The notes under the pieces are model-generated. The model was not told the DNA's origin. It made no database searches and saw only the letters and a list, made by a program, of their open reading frames with translations. A stretch of 64,000 nt of DNA. Source: Anastatus disparis. Its lineage: Eukaryota > Arthropoda > Insecta > Hymenoptera > Eupelmidae. A program made the position numbers and the translations under genes. Where the stretch lies: assembly GCA_017163975.1 (NCBI GenBank), contig JAFFSR010000317.1, positions 986,001-1,050,000 on the forward strand, given 5' to 3'. Position 1 is the first letter of the stretch; every line of letters begins with the position of its first letter. Shown here in pieces: positions 32,870-43,866 of the stretch.

Positions 32870-34129
32870 TTAAATTGGCTTACGCTTACGTACACGTTTC
32901 TCTTCGAATGACCGATGTAGTGGATTTCTGACACGTTTTTGTCCTTTTTCGCAGCTGTTTCTCTTTTTATCATCCAGCAGTAATCTGCTAACATGTTGAT
33001 ACCCCAGTTTCCTTGAAATCTACGTTCAAACTCCTTTAAATCTTGGTGAAATCGTTCACCATGCTCTTCACTAAAGTCTCCGTTATTTTCAGGAAACTGA
33101 TCAACGTGTGAATCAAGAAAATGAAGTTTTAAGTTCATTAGACAACCCAATTTTTCAAAATTACGTACCATTCTTTTCACAATAGCTTTATAATTCGTCT
33201 TTGGCATTACCCAAAAATTTCGTCGATACCTCTTTAAAACTTAACCATGCTGCCTTTTCAACATCAGTCATGCTTTGTTCAAAGTTTTCGTCTCTAAATA
33301 AAGTTCGGATTTCAGGACCATCAAAAATACCTTCATTTAATTTAGCATCAGATTTATGGGGAAATACTTTGCTTATATATTGGAAGCATTGACCGTCCTT
33401 GTCCAAAGCTTTAACTAATTGCTTTATCAATCCAAGCTTTATATGCAGAGGCGGTATCAAAATTTTCGAAGGATTAACGAGTGGATCTTTTATAACATTC
33501 TGTTTTCCAGGTTCAAACGATTCTCTTGATGGCCAAATTTTCTTTTTATAGTGTTTTTCTCTATCTCTGCTATCAAACATGCATAAATAACATGGGTACT
33601 TCGTAAATCCAGATTGTTGTCCAAGTATCATAGATAAAATCTTTAAATCGCCACATATTTGCCATTTATGTTCTCTATATTTTATTTTCGTTAAAAGTAG
33701 TTCAAGATTGGAATACTCTTCTTTAAGTACTGTTGAATGTGCTAATGGTATAGGAGCATATTTATTTGTGATATTGAGGAGTACTGCTTTAAGGCTGCGC
33801 TTTGATGAATCAATGAATAGTCGCCAATTTTCAGGTTTGTATATGTTGGGTTTCAATTCATCAATAAGACCTTTCACGTCCGTGCAATAAACCATATTAG
33901 AATCATTCTTGAAATAATTTCTAAAGCGCTCTTCTCGATTACGATATGCACATACTTTAGTACCCTTTGTCAACATATTTCGTCTCTTAAACTCTGAAGC
34001 CATAAACTCTGATTGTTCCTTAGATAAACCACTCTTTCTAAATAAATCGTTCAGACTTTTTTGATCAAACTTTTCAACAGTTTGTTCTTCACCCTTAGGA
34101 ATATACTCTTCATCACTATAAAACTTCAT
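32870..34129 (-). pseudogene. CACAG-family transposase, N-truncated and frameshifted (element II)
   Basis: It starts in the acidic linker (MKFYSDEEYIPKGEEQ), lacking the cysteine-rich N-terminus. It keeps the core motifs FIDSSKRSLKAVLL, ICGDLKILSMILGQQSG, YPCYLCMFDSRDREKHY and IPPLHIKLG. A frameshift after FLGNA (near 33190-33205) splits it from a second frame with EEHGERFHQDLKEFERRFQG. A one-base deletion in an A run near 32950 (five A where the other arm has six) then garbles the basic C-terminus. Compared with element I it is roughly 60% identical by eye and forms a separate subfamily. Confidence 0.8.
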
Positions 34130-34381
34130 TTTCTTGATTCACACGTTGATCAGTTTCCTGAAAATAACGGAGACTTTAGTGAAGAGCATGGTGAACGATT
34201 TCACCAAGATTTAAAGGAGTTTGAACGTAGATTTCAAGGAAACTGGGGTATCAACATGTTAGCAGATTACTGCTGGATGATAAAAAGAGAAACAGCTGCG
34301 AAAAAAGGACAAAAACGTGTCAGAAATCCACTACATCGGTCATTCAAAGAGAAACGTGTACGTAAGCGTAAGCCAATTTAA
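34130..34381 (+). pseudogene. Inverted 3' fragment of the CACAG-family transposase (element II right arm)
   Basis: Joined without a spacer to the start of the minus-strand copy. It begins at LHFLDSHVDQFPEN and runs through EEHGERFHQD and MLADYCWMIKRETAAKK to an intact basic tail (KEKRVRKRKPI) and stop. This arm has the six-A run, so its tail is in frame, unlike the copies at 32870 and 43978. Confidence 0.8.
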
Positions 34382-35053
34382 AAAAAACATCGGAAGAGAG
34401 AGAGAGAGAGAGAGAGAGAGACAAACATAGACAAAATGTTAAGTTTAACGTACACAATAGGCTAAGTTAATATCTTGAATTTACAGTCAATGCTGTGAAA
34501 GACTCTAAAATTAGTATTTCAGACGTAAAATTTTTAAAAAATCGATAAATTTACCATATACAGTTCTTGTCACCGCCCTCTAGAAGTAGTTTTTACACAA
34601 TCTGACTTCAAATTCATGATCAGCAATCTGAAAAACCCCCAGGATAGTATTTCCAATGTTTATCGACTCTTCAAAAGACGCATGATTAAATTTTAATATT
34701 GTTTAAATCCATTTTAGGCAAAATTTCGACTTTTACCGATTTCCTCATCTTTTCAGCCCCATACAGAGGACTAGAATCGCGTTAAAAAAATTTGAAGGTA
34801 TGGTTTCCCGTGTATTTTTTCCCGTAGAATTCGATTTTGAAGTCCAATTAACCGTATCTCATGATTTGTTTTTTCTAGACTCGAAAAACCGCAAAAAAAC
34901 CGTAAAAAATCAGGTTTTTTCAATAAAACTCTGAGAAAAGGTAGAAAAACCCTATATTTTTATTACAGATTCGGATTCAGCGTCGAAAAATACATGGGAA
35001 TATGTATGTCCGGTCAAAAGTTCAGACATTTTTTTTCATTTCGTGGGCCTGTG

Positions 35054-36281
35054 TATTTATTAAAATAAATTTTCAATCCGTATGCATTACAATAACAATT
35101 TATTGAAACACATGACATTGTTTTGGTTACGAGAGGATTTTGAGGATGTCTATACAATGGACAGATAATATTTTAATTCATAATCTAAATTAACACTTAC
35201 ATTATCAAGAAATAGATATATTTTAAGATATTAAAACATTCATCTTTTCTAATATTGCATTATCTATGATCGAAGAACCAAATCAACAGTATATATTTAA
35301 ATTGAAAATTCTATTTTTTTTAAATGCTTAAAGTGCTATAGCTCTTCTCTCAGTTATACACCTAAGTACAGCCAAAACTCACTTCAATATATTGTCCAAA
35401 GACAAAATAGTCCCACCTGAGTAAAATTAACGTGGCCGAACTCGAGTAATTGAAAATTATATAAAGTTCAAAATGAACTAATCAGAAGATAGCTATTCTA
35501 AGAATTGAAAAAAATTTGTGTAGATTCTACTTTCTATTTCTAATAAGAAATGTCTTGATAAGTAAATATCTAAAGTCCTTAGTTTCTGGGTAAAAAATAA
35601 TTAAGGTATTAACTTCACAAACAAATTTAAATATTATAATATTCTATTGCTCATTACTCGTAACCCCTTTGACCTATGCCTCGGAAATTTTTTAGTATGT
35701 TTTGAGTGTCAAATGAAACATTTTCACGGATTTTCAGCGAATTCTATTTTTTTGTCAGTTGAGTTGACATGAAAAGTATCATATAATTATAAATGTTGGA
35801 TATAAATGATTGAATTTCAACAGTCACTTCTTTCTAGTGTAAAATTCATCCATACAAAAATATCTTTAGAGTTTCCAGATAATTTTACTGATAATTCAAC
35901 TCTCGACTTTGAGATAAATTGTCATTTTGATTAAATATTGACCTCTAATAGTATATTCAGATATTGTATATTAACAATTTCAGGTGACCGTAAGTAAATT
36001 AAAGCAAAATTAATTGTTCCGAATCAATAGAAAATATTTGATATAAGAAATTTGATGTTACTCTACAAAAGGAGGAAATTTCAGAAAATTGTTGTTGTAT
36101 TGTATTTCAAAAACAAGGCAGCGTTAGACCCGAAGGCTGTGGCTTCTTTCTAGTTATATCATACTCAAACTCATCACAAAGTTTAAGTCAGATCTGGGAC
36201 CTGAAGCACATAGCATTGCCTGGTCAGTATATGAGATGCAGTCACACACGTTCATTTTAAGCATACTTAATTTAAAACATG
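35054..36281. other. AT-rich stretch, nothing firmly recognised
   Basis: No supported coding region. A minus-strand stretch near 36110-36240 is slightly less AT-rich and could hold a further exon of the decayed gene at 37029-37783, but no splice sites or motif support this. Confidence 0.35.
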
Positions 36282-36906
36282 GTGTTATACGTAGTGTATT
36301 ATAGTGACAGGTTTGATTTTTACATAGAAATTTAAAATTTTTAGAAACAGCCTATAGTAACAGTTTTCAGTTGAATGTCTTGATTTACACTTCGAGATCA
36401 TTCTCTACGACTTTAACTTCAAAACTGTTATATAACTGTGTCATATGAACACAAAAATTGTACAAGTTCAAGTAAACTTACTCTTATTTATTGTTTAAAT
36501 ATGTTGAAACGAAGTACTTTGCTAACTTTTAACTCTCTAGGTATAATAGATTTTGAATTCGAGTAAAAACCAAATTTTGGTTCCTATACGATACTTTGTT
36601 CAAAATTTTGTTTTACTTGAATTTAATTAGAATCTATCATACCTAGAGAGTTAAAATTTAGCAAAGCACTTCCTTTCAACATTATTGAATAATAAATCTG
36701 GGTATGTTTACTTAAACTTGTACACTTTTTGTGTTCATATAACACAGCTATATAAAAATTTTGAAATCAAAGCTGCAGAGTTGAATCTCAAAGTACAAAT
36801 CAAGACAGTAGAGTAAAAACTATCATTGTAGTCTGTTTCTAAAAAATATTTTGAATTTTTATTTAAAAAATCAAACCTCATTCTTTAATAAAAATACATA
36901 TAACAC
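36282..36906. mobile_element. Palindromic MITE-like repeat (625 bp)
   Basis: The two halves are inverted copies around a centre near 36590. Paired blocks are AGGTTTGATTTTTA, TAGAAACAG, CTTGATTTAC, TGTGTTCATAT and TTAACTCTCTAGGTAT. The ends are GTGTTATACGTA and its inverted relative. Divergence between arms is moderate. No TSD is evident. Non-coding. Confidence 0.65.
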
Positions 36907-37028
36907 TATAATGTCATATATGTATGTAGTATGTAAATATTTTTGAGTTAATTGAAACTCAAGTAAAAAATAGTTTTTCATAATTATGTCAAGATTATAC
37001 GCATTGATGATTGCAAAAAAATACTTAC

Positions 37029-37783
37029 TCGTCATTATATTGGTTTCGGAGTCAATATTTTCCTTGTGACTATAACCAGGATCATAGGCTGTACGAGTCA
37101 TGCTAGCATATTCGCATTCACTTATTATTGTCTTTTTGCTAAATGATTGACTCAGTTTCAATTCTAGCTCAATCGGTTCTAAAGCTGGAGATTGGACCGA
37201 GGATTGGACTAGTGTTTCAAAATTTTCTTGGACAAAAATATCTTCATCTACAATAAAATGAAATTGTGAAAAGAAAAAATAGATTAACAATTTAATTTTA
37301 AAAAATTACAAGTACAACATTTACTTATTAAGTTTTTACTTCCAATAAAAATCATCTTTGTATATATTCTACTGGTTCAGCAAGGAACTCTTTTTTCATT
37401 CAATCACTCATTCAGCTTAATATTTTCATAGGATCATCTTGGGAAATGTCAAACACATCACGCATTTTCATTGAAATATCATTGACTTTTTTACTTTGTT
37501 TATTTTGAAATTTTCTAACTTCTGCATGGAAATCGTAAATTTTTCTTAATTTTTTACAATAATGATTGAATCTTTTTGCTTTTATTAATGATTTTTTCCA
37601 TATATTCATCACCTTCTTTATTACGACTTTAATATCATTGACTACATTGAGTTTATCATTTTTAATTTTGTACAATAGCCTTTTCATAACATCTAGGTCA
37701 GGTGATAAATAATTTTCATCAAAATATGGAATTAGATTTTCTTTAATGTCTGATGGTTTTTAATTCTGTTGATCAGAAGCCAT
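37029..37783 (-). pseudogene. Two exons of a decayed insect-type gene
   Basis: Exon 1 starts at the ATG at 37781-37783 (MASDQQN), meets an in-frame TAA at 37760-37762, then continues in the same frame through SDIKENLIPYFDENYLSP and a basic helical region (VMNIWKKSLIKAKRF, KLRKIYDFHAEVRKF) to VFDISQDDPMKIL near 37415. Exon 2 spans 37029-37248, with a pyrimidine-rich acceptor ending TTGTAG and a canonical GTAAGT donor. It encodes DEDIFVQENFETLVQ and a Ser/Glu-rich segment. The pattern of exon 1 (W.KA, KL.KLY, FDIS..DA) recalls a repetitive uncharacterised protein family of insects; function unknown. Further exons would lie to the left but are not visible. No GT donor is obvious after exon 1. 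Confidence 0.45.
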
Positions 37784-38023
37784 TATTTATCTCTAGTAAA
37801 AAATAGTAATTCTTTAAAAAATTTAATAAACATAAAAAAGAATTTATAAAGCTAAAAATTTATATTTTTAACAAGAACAAAATAAATGATTGTATACATC
37901 TAAAAAGTACTTAATACTTACTAGTTATTTAATTACTAATTTAATATTAACTTTTCATTGAAAACAGTATATATATTTATTAAATCGAAAATTTTTTTCA
38001 TACGTAAATTCACATATATTTAA

Positions 38024-40755
38024 GGGTATGGTTTCACGCTACTTTACCGATCGAAAATTATAATTTTATAAAATTACAATTTTTGAAAAAACTATACATC
38101 GGAATGAGTTTTCCTTTTATAGATCACTTCATTTAATTTCGATGAAGAGCGGAAACTCTAAAAATTAGCGGAAAAAAGCGTTAATCGAAGATAATTAGAA
38201 AAACAAATTTCTCAGTTCGAAAAAATCAAATTTCTCAAAAACCGTGTTTCGTAGAGAAATTTCCTATTCAGGATCATTTTATTTTTGAAAAATGAAGGGC
38301 GGAAACTTGGTTTGATAAATCATATCGCAAAAAAGCAAAATTACATTTTTCTAAAAAGATGCGATCAGCTGTAAGAATACAATGGCCGTGCAAGAAGCCA
38401 TGTTTCATAGTTGACATCAATGCTAATGTATAGTTTGGTACGCGCCAACTTCAAATTCGAATTTTAAATGTAAATTGAATTTGTTTTATATTTACAATTT
38501 CTACAAATAAACACTTTTTCAACATAAAACTGTTTTATTTTATTTAAAACATAAATATGTAAAAAAATTTAATATTATAAGAGAGAACAATATAGTTTAC
38601 ATCATTGGCGAACTCATTATTTTTTTTAATTTTCATTATAGCAAAATAAGTAATTTATTCGTTTCTTTGCTTGAAACAAAATATTTTTTGAATGACTTTA
38701 TTGAATTAGCGAAACTTTGGCATATCCTAACCTTTTTAGAATGAAAATGTTTTCAAAAGCGAATAATAAGGATTACTTAATTTTATTGATAATTATGGTT
38801 TTTGAAAAATAAACAGTCATAAGTAATTTTGTTAAGATAAGACTTTGAAAAAACGTGAGAAAAATCACTTAATTTTTTTAATCTTAGTGTAATGAGTATA
38901 AAATAAAACTCATAATATTATTTTTAAAAAATTTGTAGAAATCTATTTTTCAAATTCATTATTTTCCTAATATTTATCTTTTTATTCGGAATTCAAATTT
39001 TACATTCATGTTATATATAAATTTATCAATCAAACATAAATATAAAAAGAATAGAAATGATTTGGAAATATATTTTTTTTGACAAAATTTTTTTAAAGAT
39101 AAATGAACAAGACTCTCCGTGAAATACAAATTGCAAAAAAACTTTCTTTTATTTGACAAAGAATTCAATTTGGTAGAAATAAATGATTAGTTTTTGAATT
39201 TTGTAAATAAATTAGATCATAAATAAATGTACATTTTGAACCTTAAAACTTCATTTTATTTATGCATTATAATACTTATCATTTTAACTAAATGTTATTT
39301 TTTCAAAAAACTGTAAAAAACTATAAAAAAATATAAATAATCGTAAATAAAGATGAATAATTGTAAAAAAAATAAATAAATGTAAATAAGTGTAAATAAA
39401 TATAAACAACTGTATCTTTATAATTATTTACAGTTATTTACAGTTAGTAACACTTATTTACAATTATTTCCAGAAATTTTTTCCATATGGGCTTATCTTA
39501 ATAAAATTATTTACAACTGTTTATTTTTAAAGAACGATAATATAAAATAATATTTGATGAGATTATATTATATAGTAAAATTAGCAATAAAAAGTAATCC
39601 TTATCATTCGCTTTTCAAAACATATTTTCATTCTAAATAGGTTAAGATATGCCTAAGTTTCGTTAATTCAATAAAATTATTCAAAAAATATTTTTTTGCC
39701 ATTCTAACCCCAAAATCGCAACTTCGTTGCTCTTTCTTGGCTCTCATGGCAAAAAATACGGTTTGCAACTGGTATGAAAAGGCTTTTTTACGAAACTCGT
39801 TACGACCCTCGCCTTCGGCTCGGGCCGTAAACTTCTCGTTTCGTAAATAAAGCCTTTTCATACCCGTTACAAAATGTACTATTTTGACACTCCGTGCGAG
39901 AAGCTCGATTTCACGCACGCTGTACAAAGTGACACGTGCGAAAATGGAGCTTCTCACACGTCGTGTCAAAAAATAGTGTTCGATACTCGTGCGAGAAAGT
40001 GATTTCTTACTCGTGTGACCTTTTCACCCTCGCTTCGCTCGGGCGCAAACCGCCACACGAGTAAAAAATCACTTTATCGCACTAGTACCGAAATATACTA
40101 TTTTTCAAGCAAAGAAACGAATAAATTACTTATTTTGCTATAATGAAAATTAAAAAAAATAATGAGTTCGCAAATGATGTAAACTATATTGTTCTCTCTT
40201 ATAATATTAAATTTTTTTACATATTTATGTTTTAAATAAAATAAAACAGTTTTATGTTGAAAAAGTGTTTATTTGTAGAAATTGTAAATATAAAACAAAT
40301 TCAATTTACATTTAAAATTCGAATTTGAAGTTGGCGCGTACCAAACTATACATTAGCATTGATGCCAACTATGAAACATGGCTTCTTGCACGGCCATTGT
40401 ATTCTTACAGCTGATCGCATCTTTTTAGAAAAATGTAATTTTGCTTTTTTGCGATATGATTTATCAAACCAAGTTTCCGCCCTTCATTTTTCAAAAATAA
40501 AATGATCCTGAATAGGAAATTTCTCTACGAAACACGGTTTTTGAGAAATTTGATTTTTTCGAACTGAGAAATTTGTTTTTCTAATTATCTTCGATTAACG
40601 CTTTTTTCCGCTAATTTTTAGAGTTTCCGCCCTTCATCGAAATTAAATGAAGTGATCTCTAAAAGGAAAACTCATTCCGATGTATAGTTTTTTCAAAAAT
40701 TGTAATTTTATAAAATTATAATTTTTGATCGGTAAAGTAGCGTGAAACCATACCC
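38024..40755. mobile_element. TTAA-flanked element with ~680-bp terminal inverted repeats
   Basis: TTAA at 38020-38023 and 40756-40759 flank GGGTATGGTTTCACGCTACT and its inverted copy. The arms match closely over about 38024-38690 and 40080-40755, including GGAAACTCTAAAAATTAGCG and TATTCTTACAGCTGATCGCA blocks. A second arm segment (38690-38850 against 39490-39650) continues the palindrome on the far side of an insertion at 39690-40107. The centre is AT-rich with TAAATAA-type simple repeats. There is no transposase, so this is a non-autonomous element of a TTAA-using superfamily (piggyBac or Kolobok type). Confidence 0.82.
39690..40107. mobile_element. ~415-bp hairpin-rich insertion in the right arm
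   Basis: This segment has no partner in the left arm of the surrounding palindrome, so it is a later insertion. It is GC-richer and made of short hairpins: CCTCGCCTTCGGCTCGGG, CCCTCGCTTCGCTCGGGCG, TGCGAGAAGCTCG against CGAGCTTCTCGCA-like words, and ACTCGTGTG against CACACGAGT. The ends are not resolved exactly and no TSD can be named. It may be a MITE or SINE of unknown type. Confidence 0.55.
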
Positions 40756-40780
40756 TTAAGTAATATAATGTTACTTATGC

Positions 40781-40880
40781 AAACATCATTTTATTCTTGT
40801 TTTTCTTATGGAAGTCGAGTAAGATAGAATGATGTTTGATACATGGAAACTGAGTGTTGAGTGTTGACTATAGATTCGTG
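40781..40880 (+). repeat. Half copy of the dispersed palindromic repeat at 62422-62584
   Basis: AAGATAGAATGATGTTTGAT and CTTGTTTTTCTTATGGAAGT are shared with the copy at 62480-62560. Only one arm and the loop are present here. Confidence 0.7.
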
Positions 40881-40885
40881 CATAC

Positions 40886-41647
40886 ACGGTCGTTGATACA
40901 GGTTACGAAACTGCGCTGGTGGGTGATTCTCTTAATGTCCAAAAGTATACTTTTAAAATTTTACACTTCATAGTGTGCTGCTATCATATTGAGTATTTCA
41001 AATTTTCGACATCTTAATATTTCCACAATTTTTCCGTTTTCTCGAAAGCTGCAAATTATTAAGATGTAATTTTTGGACGGTGCAAATTAAAATAAAGCGA
41101 AGTACGTGAGAATCATTACGGAAATCAATCACTTAAATGAGAGATAATTGGTACCCTGTTCACAGATTTTATTATCCAATTTTCTTCACAACTTGAATCC
41201 ACTATATGTGGGCGAATAAAGCACCTAAAAACTTTTCTAGAAAATGAAATTAAAGATCTTGAACTCTTCTTTTTCATAACACAAATTATTTTGGTTTCCA
41301 ATATTGAATACCTGTTAATAAATCCAAAAAATCACGAAAATAAGTACATTTTTGTGAATTTTTAGCAAATTTAAAAGCTAAATAGTTGACAAAAATGTTT
41401 TGCTCTCAAAAATCACCACAAGAGACACTGTTCTTACTAACAAAGATGATCTATGTATATTTTAACTTTCTAAAAAATTTTTCTAAGAGAGGAAATTATA
41501 GGAATACAAGAAATTTGAAAATAATGCTATAAAAAAGAGGTTTTTAACAATTGAAACGGGGTTTTCTCCTTGGAAACCGAGTTTCTATGGTGTATCCGTT
41601 ATTTTTGGGTATAACAAACAGATATCAGGGACGGGAGCCAGTATTCA
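40886..41647. other. AT-rich stretch, nothing recognised
   Basis: No gene, RNA or repeat that I can support. Confidence 0.4.
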
Positions 41648-41655
41648 AGCAGTTT

Positions 41656-41927
41656 TAGGGACCTCCAGGAAGGGAAAAGAAAATGTTGCCGTCATACTGA
41701 TCTAAACCGGGAAGGGAAAAGAAAATGTTGCCGTCATACTGATCTAAACCGGCAAGGAACGGATAAAATGCTTATAGAAAACATCACGGGTCGTCTTCAT
41801 GGGAAATATTTACTGTCTCTTTCTAACATATTACTTTCTTATGGAGTTTCCGGTTTAGATCTCTTGTTTGTAACAGCCAATCGAAAACGCAGAACGAGGT
41901 TTCCATGCCCATTTTAGAGGGTCCCTA
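41656..41927 (-). mobile_element. hAT-type MITE (272 bp), 8-bp TSD AGCAGTTT
   Basis: The ends are TAGGGACCTCC and inverted TAGGGACCCTC. The flanks 41648-41655 and 41928-41935 are both AGCAGTTT, a perfect 8-bp duplication as hAT transposases make. A second copy lies inverted at 62589-62819. This copy is 41 bp longer because a ~41-bp unit (GGAAGGGAAAAGAAAATGTT...) is tandemly duplicated at about 41670-41755. Non-coding. Confidence 0.88.
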
Positions 41928-41953
41928 AGCAGTTTGTAAAATAAGCGTCAACC

Positions 41954-41964
41954 TAATATATATG

Positions 41965-41999
<35 letters not shown>
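41954..41999. repeat. (AT)n microsatellite
   Basis: Imperfect TA/AT dinucleotide run, ending in ATATATATATC. Confidence 0.95.
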
Positions 42000-42008
42000 C
42001 CATAAGCA

Positions 42009-42190
42009 TTATTTCTGGGACGTGAGAAGTATACATAATAGTTATTTCTGGGACGAAATTTGTAACCTAACCGTTAATTCTGGGACGCAAATTTGGTACG
42101 TACTTGTTATTACTGGGACGCGGATTTGGTATGTATTTGTTATTTCTAGGACGCGGTGTAGAACACAACCGTTACTTTTATGATACAAAA
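42009..42190 (+). repeat. 32-34-bp tandem repeat
   Basis: GTTATTTCTGGGACG recurs at about 42009, 42041, 42073, 42105 and 42139, with a decayed unit at 42172. GGTATGTA-like spacers separate the units. Confidence 0.85.
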
Positions 42191-42359
42191 TTAGAATACA
42201 TCTGTCTTTTCTGAATGCTTTTTCACAACAACCTTTTTCAAAAGGATGCTTTTTCACGACATTTCGTTTTAAAATATACTACAGCAATACTTTTAGACAA
42301 GCGAACATTTCCACGACAATGACACTACAACGTTACATATTTAACATTTTTTATATCCA

Positions 42360-43000
42360 TTTCCACGACATTATGTAATTTTTAAGGTTACACCAAATTT
42401 TTAAATACATTTCTACGACAGTAAAGATAAGAAGTTCATTCACCAACCACATTTACTGCAGGATCTTTCACAAAAATAGGTCTAATTGGCCAGACATTTT
42501 GTACTTGCTAATTCTCAAATTAGATAATTTTCGGGTTGTATAAATATTTAAATAGATTGTCACTACTATAGTAATAAGGAGATTATTACGAACAAAATTT
42601 TCTGTAAGCACTCCTATGACAGTAAGGTATATTAGCTGATTATTCCATAATTAAAATTTTCAAATGAAATGATTTTTAAAGTTATATGAAATATTTGAAT
42701 TCATTTTCACGACAGTATAGATAAGGGAAATAATATTATTAACAACATTTTTTGTACGCATTTTCAAAAAAGTGAAATAAATCTGCCTAATATTTTTTAT
42801 ATAATACTTCTAAATTGAATAATTTTTAAGGTTATACCAAACTTTAAAATACATTTCCACAATAGTATAGATATAAAAATTATTTTTACTTACTACATTT
42901 TCGCTACGCACATTACAACAGTAAGATAGCTCAGCCCGATATTCTTCATTAAAAATTTTCAATTTTAATGATTTCTCAGGTTATACTGCAACGATTATTC
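42360..43000 (+). repeat. ~148-bp tandem array, left block
   Basis: CACGACAGTAGAGATAAG-like phrases recur at about 42414, 42561, 42709 and 42858, a 147-149-bp period. Each is followed by an ACTACATTTTCTGTACGCA-like phrase. The array is interrupted by the GC-rich block, MITE and CACAG element III, and resumes at about 45660. Confidence 0.75.
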
Positions 43001-43380
43001 ATAATCGTGCAGACAGGATAGTCAAATCTCCCGTCACGGTAGTAACAGGCTCAACCGCCACGCGCCGTCAGTTTTACTGCTCCCGCAAGAGGAACAGCAA
43101 GCTTGAGAACATATAAGAGCCAAGGCTCGATGTACCGAGGAAGCTTTGCAGACTGAGCTCTCCCTCTCTCTCTTCGCCGAGTGCGCTCGCTGACCTAGAG
43201 AAAGGGGAGACAACAGTAGCATTCGTCTTACCCAGAGTTTCGCTCTGGCTAAGAATACTCTCTCTCTCTCGCACTAAAGCCTATATAGAGTGCGCTCGCT
43301 TATATAGTCTTTAGATGCGAATGGAGATGCGGTCGATTTTAGCGTAGTGCACTCGCTCGCCTGAATCGAATGAAACAGAG
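43001..43380. other. GC-richer promoter-like block, unassigned
   Basis: A compact region with CTCTCTCTC tracts, AGTGCGCTCGCT twice (about 43175 and 43285), and TATA-like ACATATAAGAG and TTATATAG words. It lies between the ~148-bp array and a TTAA MITE. The style resembles the block at 880-1340. It could be a solo LTR or element promoter; no paired copy or coding partner is visible. Confidence 0.25.
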
Positions 43381-43384
43381 TTAA

Positions 43385-43766
43385 GAAGGGGCCGAACTAT
43401 CTGTCTTTGTGTAATAGCGTTTTTCATTATTTATATAAACACTATCCTTTATAACAAGAAAAAAATAGCAGCCCCCGCTAGATATTAGTATAGTTAGTAA
43501 ATTTTGTAATAACAAACAAATTTTTTTACTGCGTAGTTTTTGAATAATTAGAGACCTACCAAAAAAAGATAGGTTATATTCTAGATTGCTAGTAGGTCTC
43601 TAATTATTCAAAAACTACGCAGTAAAAAAATTTGTTTGTTATTATAAAATTTACTTATCATACTAATATCTAGCGGGGGCTGCTATTTTTTTCTTGTTAT
43701 ACCGGATAGTGTTTACATAAATGATGAAAAACGCTATTAGACAAAGACAGATAGTTCGGCCCCTTC
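43385..43766. mobile_element. TTAA-flanked palindromic MITE (382 bp)
   Basis: TTAA at 43381-43384 and 43767-43770 flank GAAGGGGCCGAACTATCTGT and its inverted copy. The arms are nearly identical over ~180 bp (TTGAATAATTAGAGACCTAC, CTAGCGGGGGCTGCTATTTT on the right) around a loop near 43575. High arm identity suggests a recent insertion. Non-coding. Confidence 0.9.
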
Positions 43767-43866
43767 TTAAGTTGCAAATGCACTGCCGCACTGCCGTACC
43801 GCTGTACCGCCGTACCGACCGCACCGTAAATAATAAATTAGTTTAATCCAATATAAGATTGGATTA

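Larger units (their letters stand above)
32192..35053. mobile_element. CACAG-family transposon, element II (2.86 kb, foldback)
   Basis: Left end CACAGGCCCACAAAATG, right end inverted CACAGGCCCACGAAATG. The two arms are inverted copies: about 32192-33150 against about 34130-35053. Each holds the 3' end of a transposase related to, but clearly diverged from, element I, plus a (GA)n tract and about 550 bp of terminal sequence. The 33150-34129 segment, the rest of a truncated transposase, forms the loop. There is no clear TSD (left flank TAATAT, right flank TATTTA), so the element may be rearranged after insertion. Confidence 0.75.

Noticed and set aside
32192..35053. TSD for element II
   Set aside because: Only TAT is shared by the flanks (TAATAT on the left, TATTTA on the right), which is not meaningful in AT-rich DNA.
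36871..37290. Single 139-codon gene
   Set aside because: Only the 37029-37248 portion has coding character with splice signals; the rest of the frame is AT-rich intron-like sequence overlapping a MITE end.
39628..39969. 113-codon minus-strand frame
   Set aside because: It crosses the boundary of the hairpin-rich insertion, so it joins unrelated DNA; the Arg-rich content comes from the GC hairpins.
43034..43274. Ser/Arg/Glu-rich minus-strand frames
   Set aside because: They reflect CT-rich simple sequence in a promoter-like block and have no motif.
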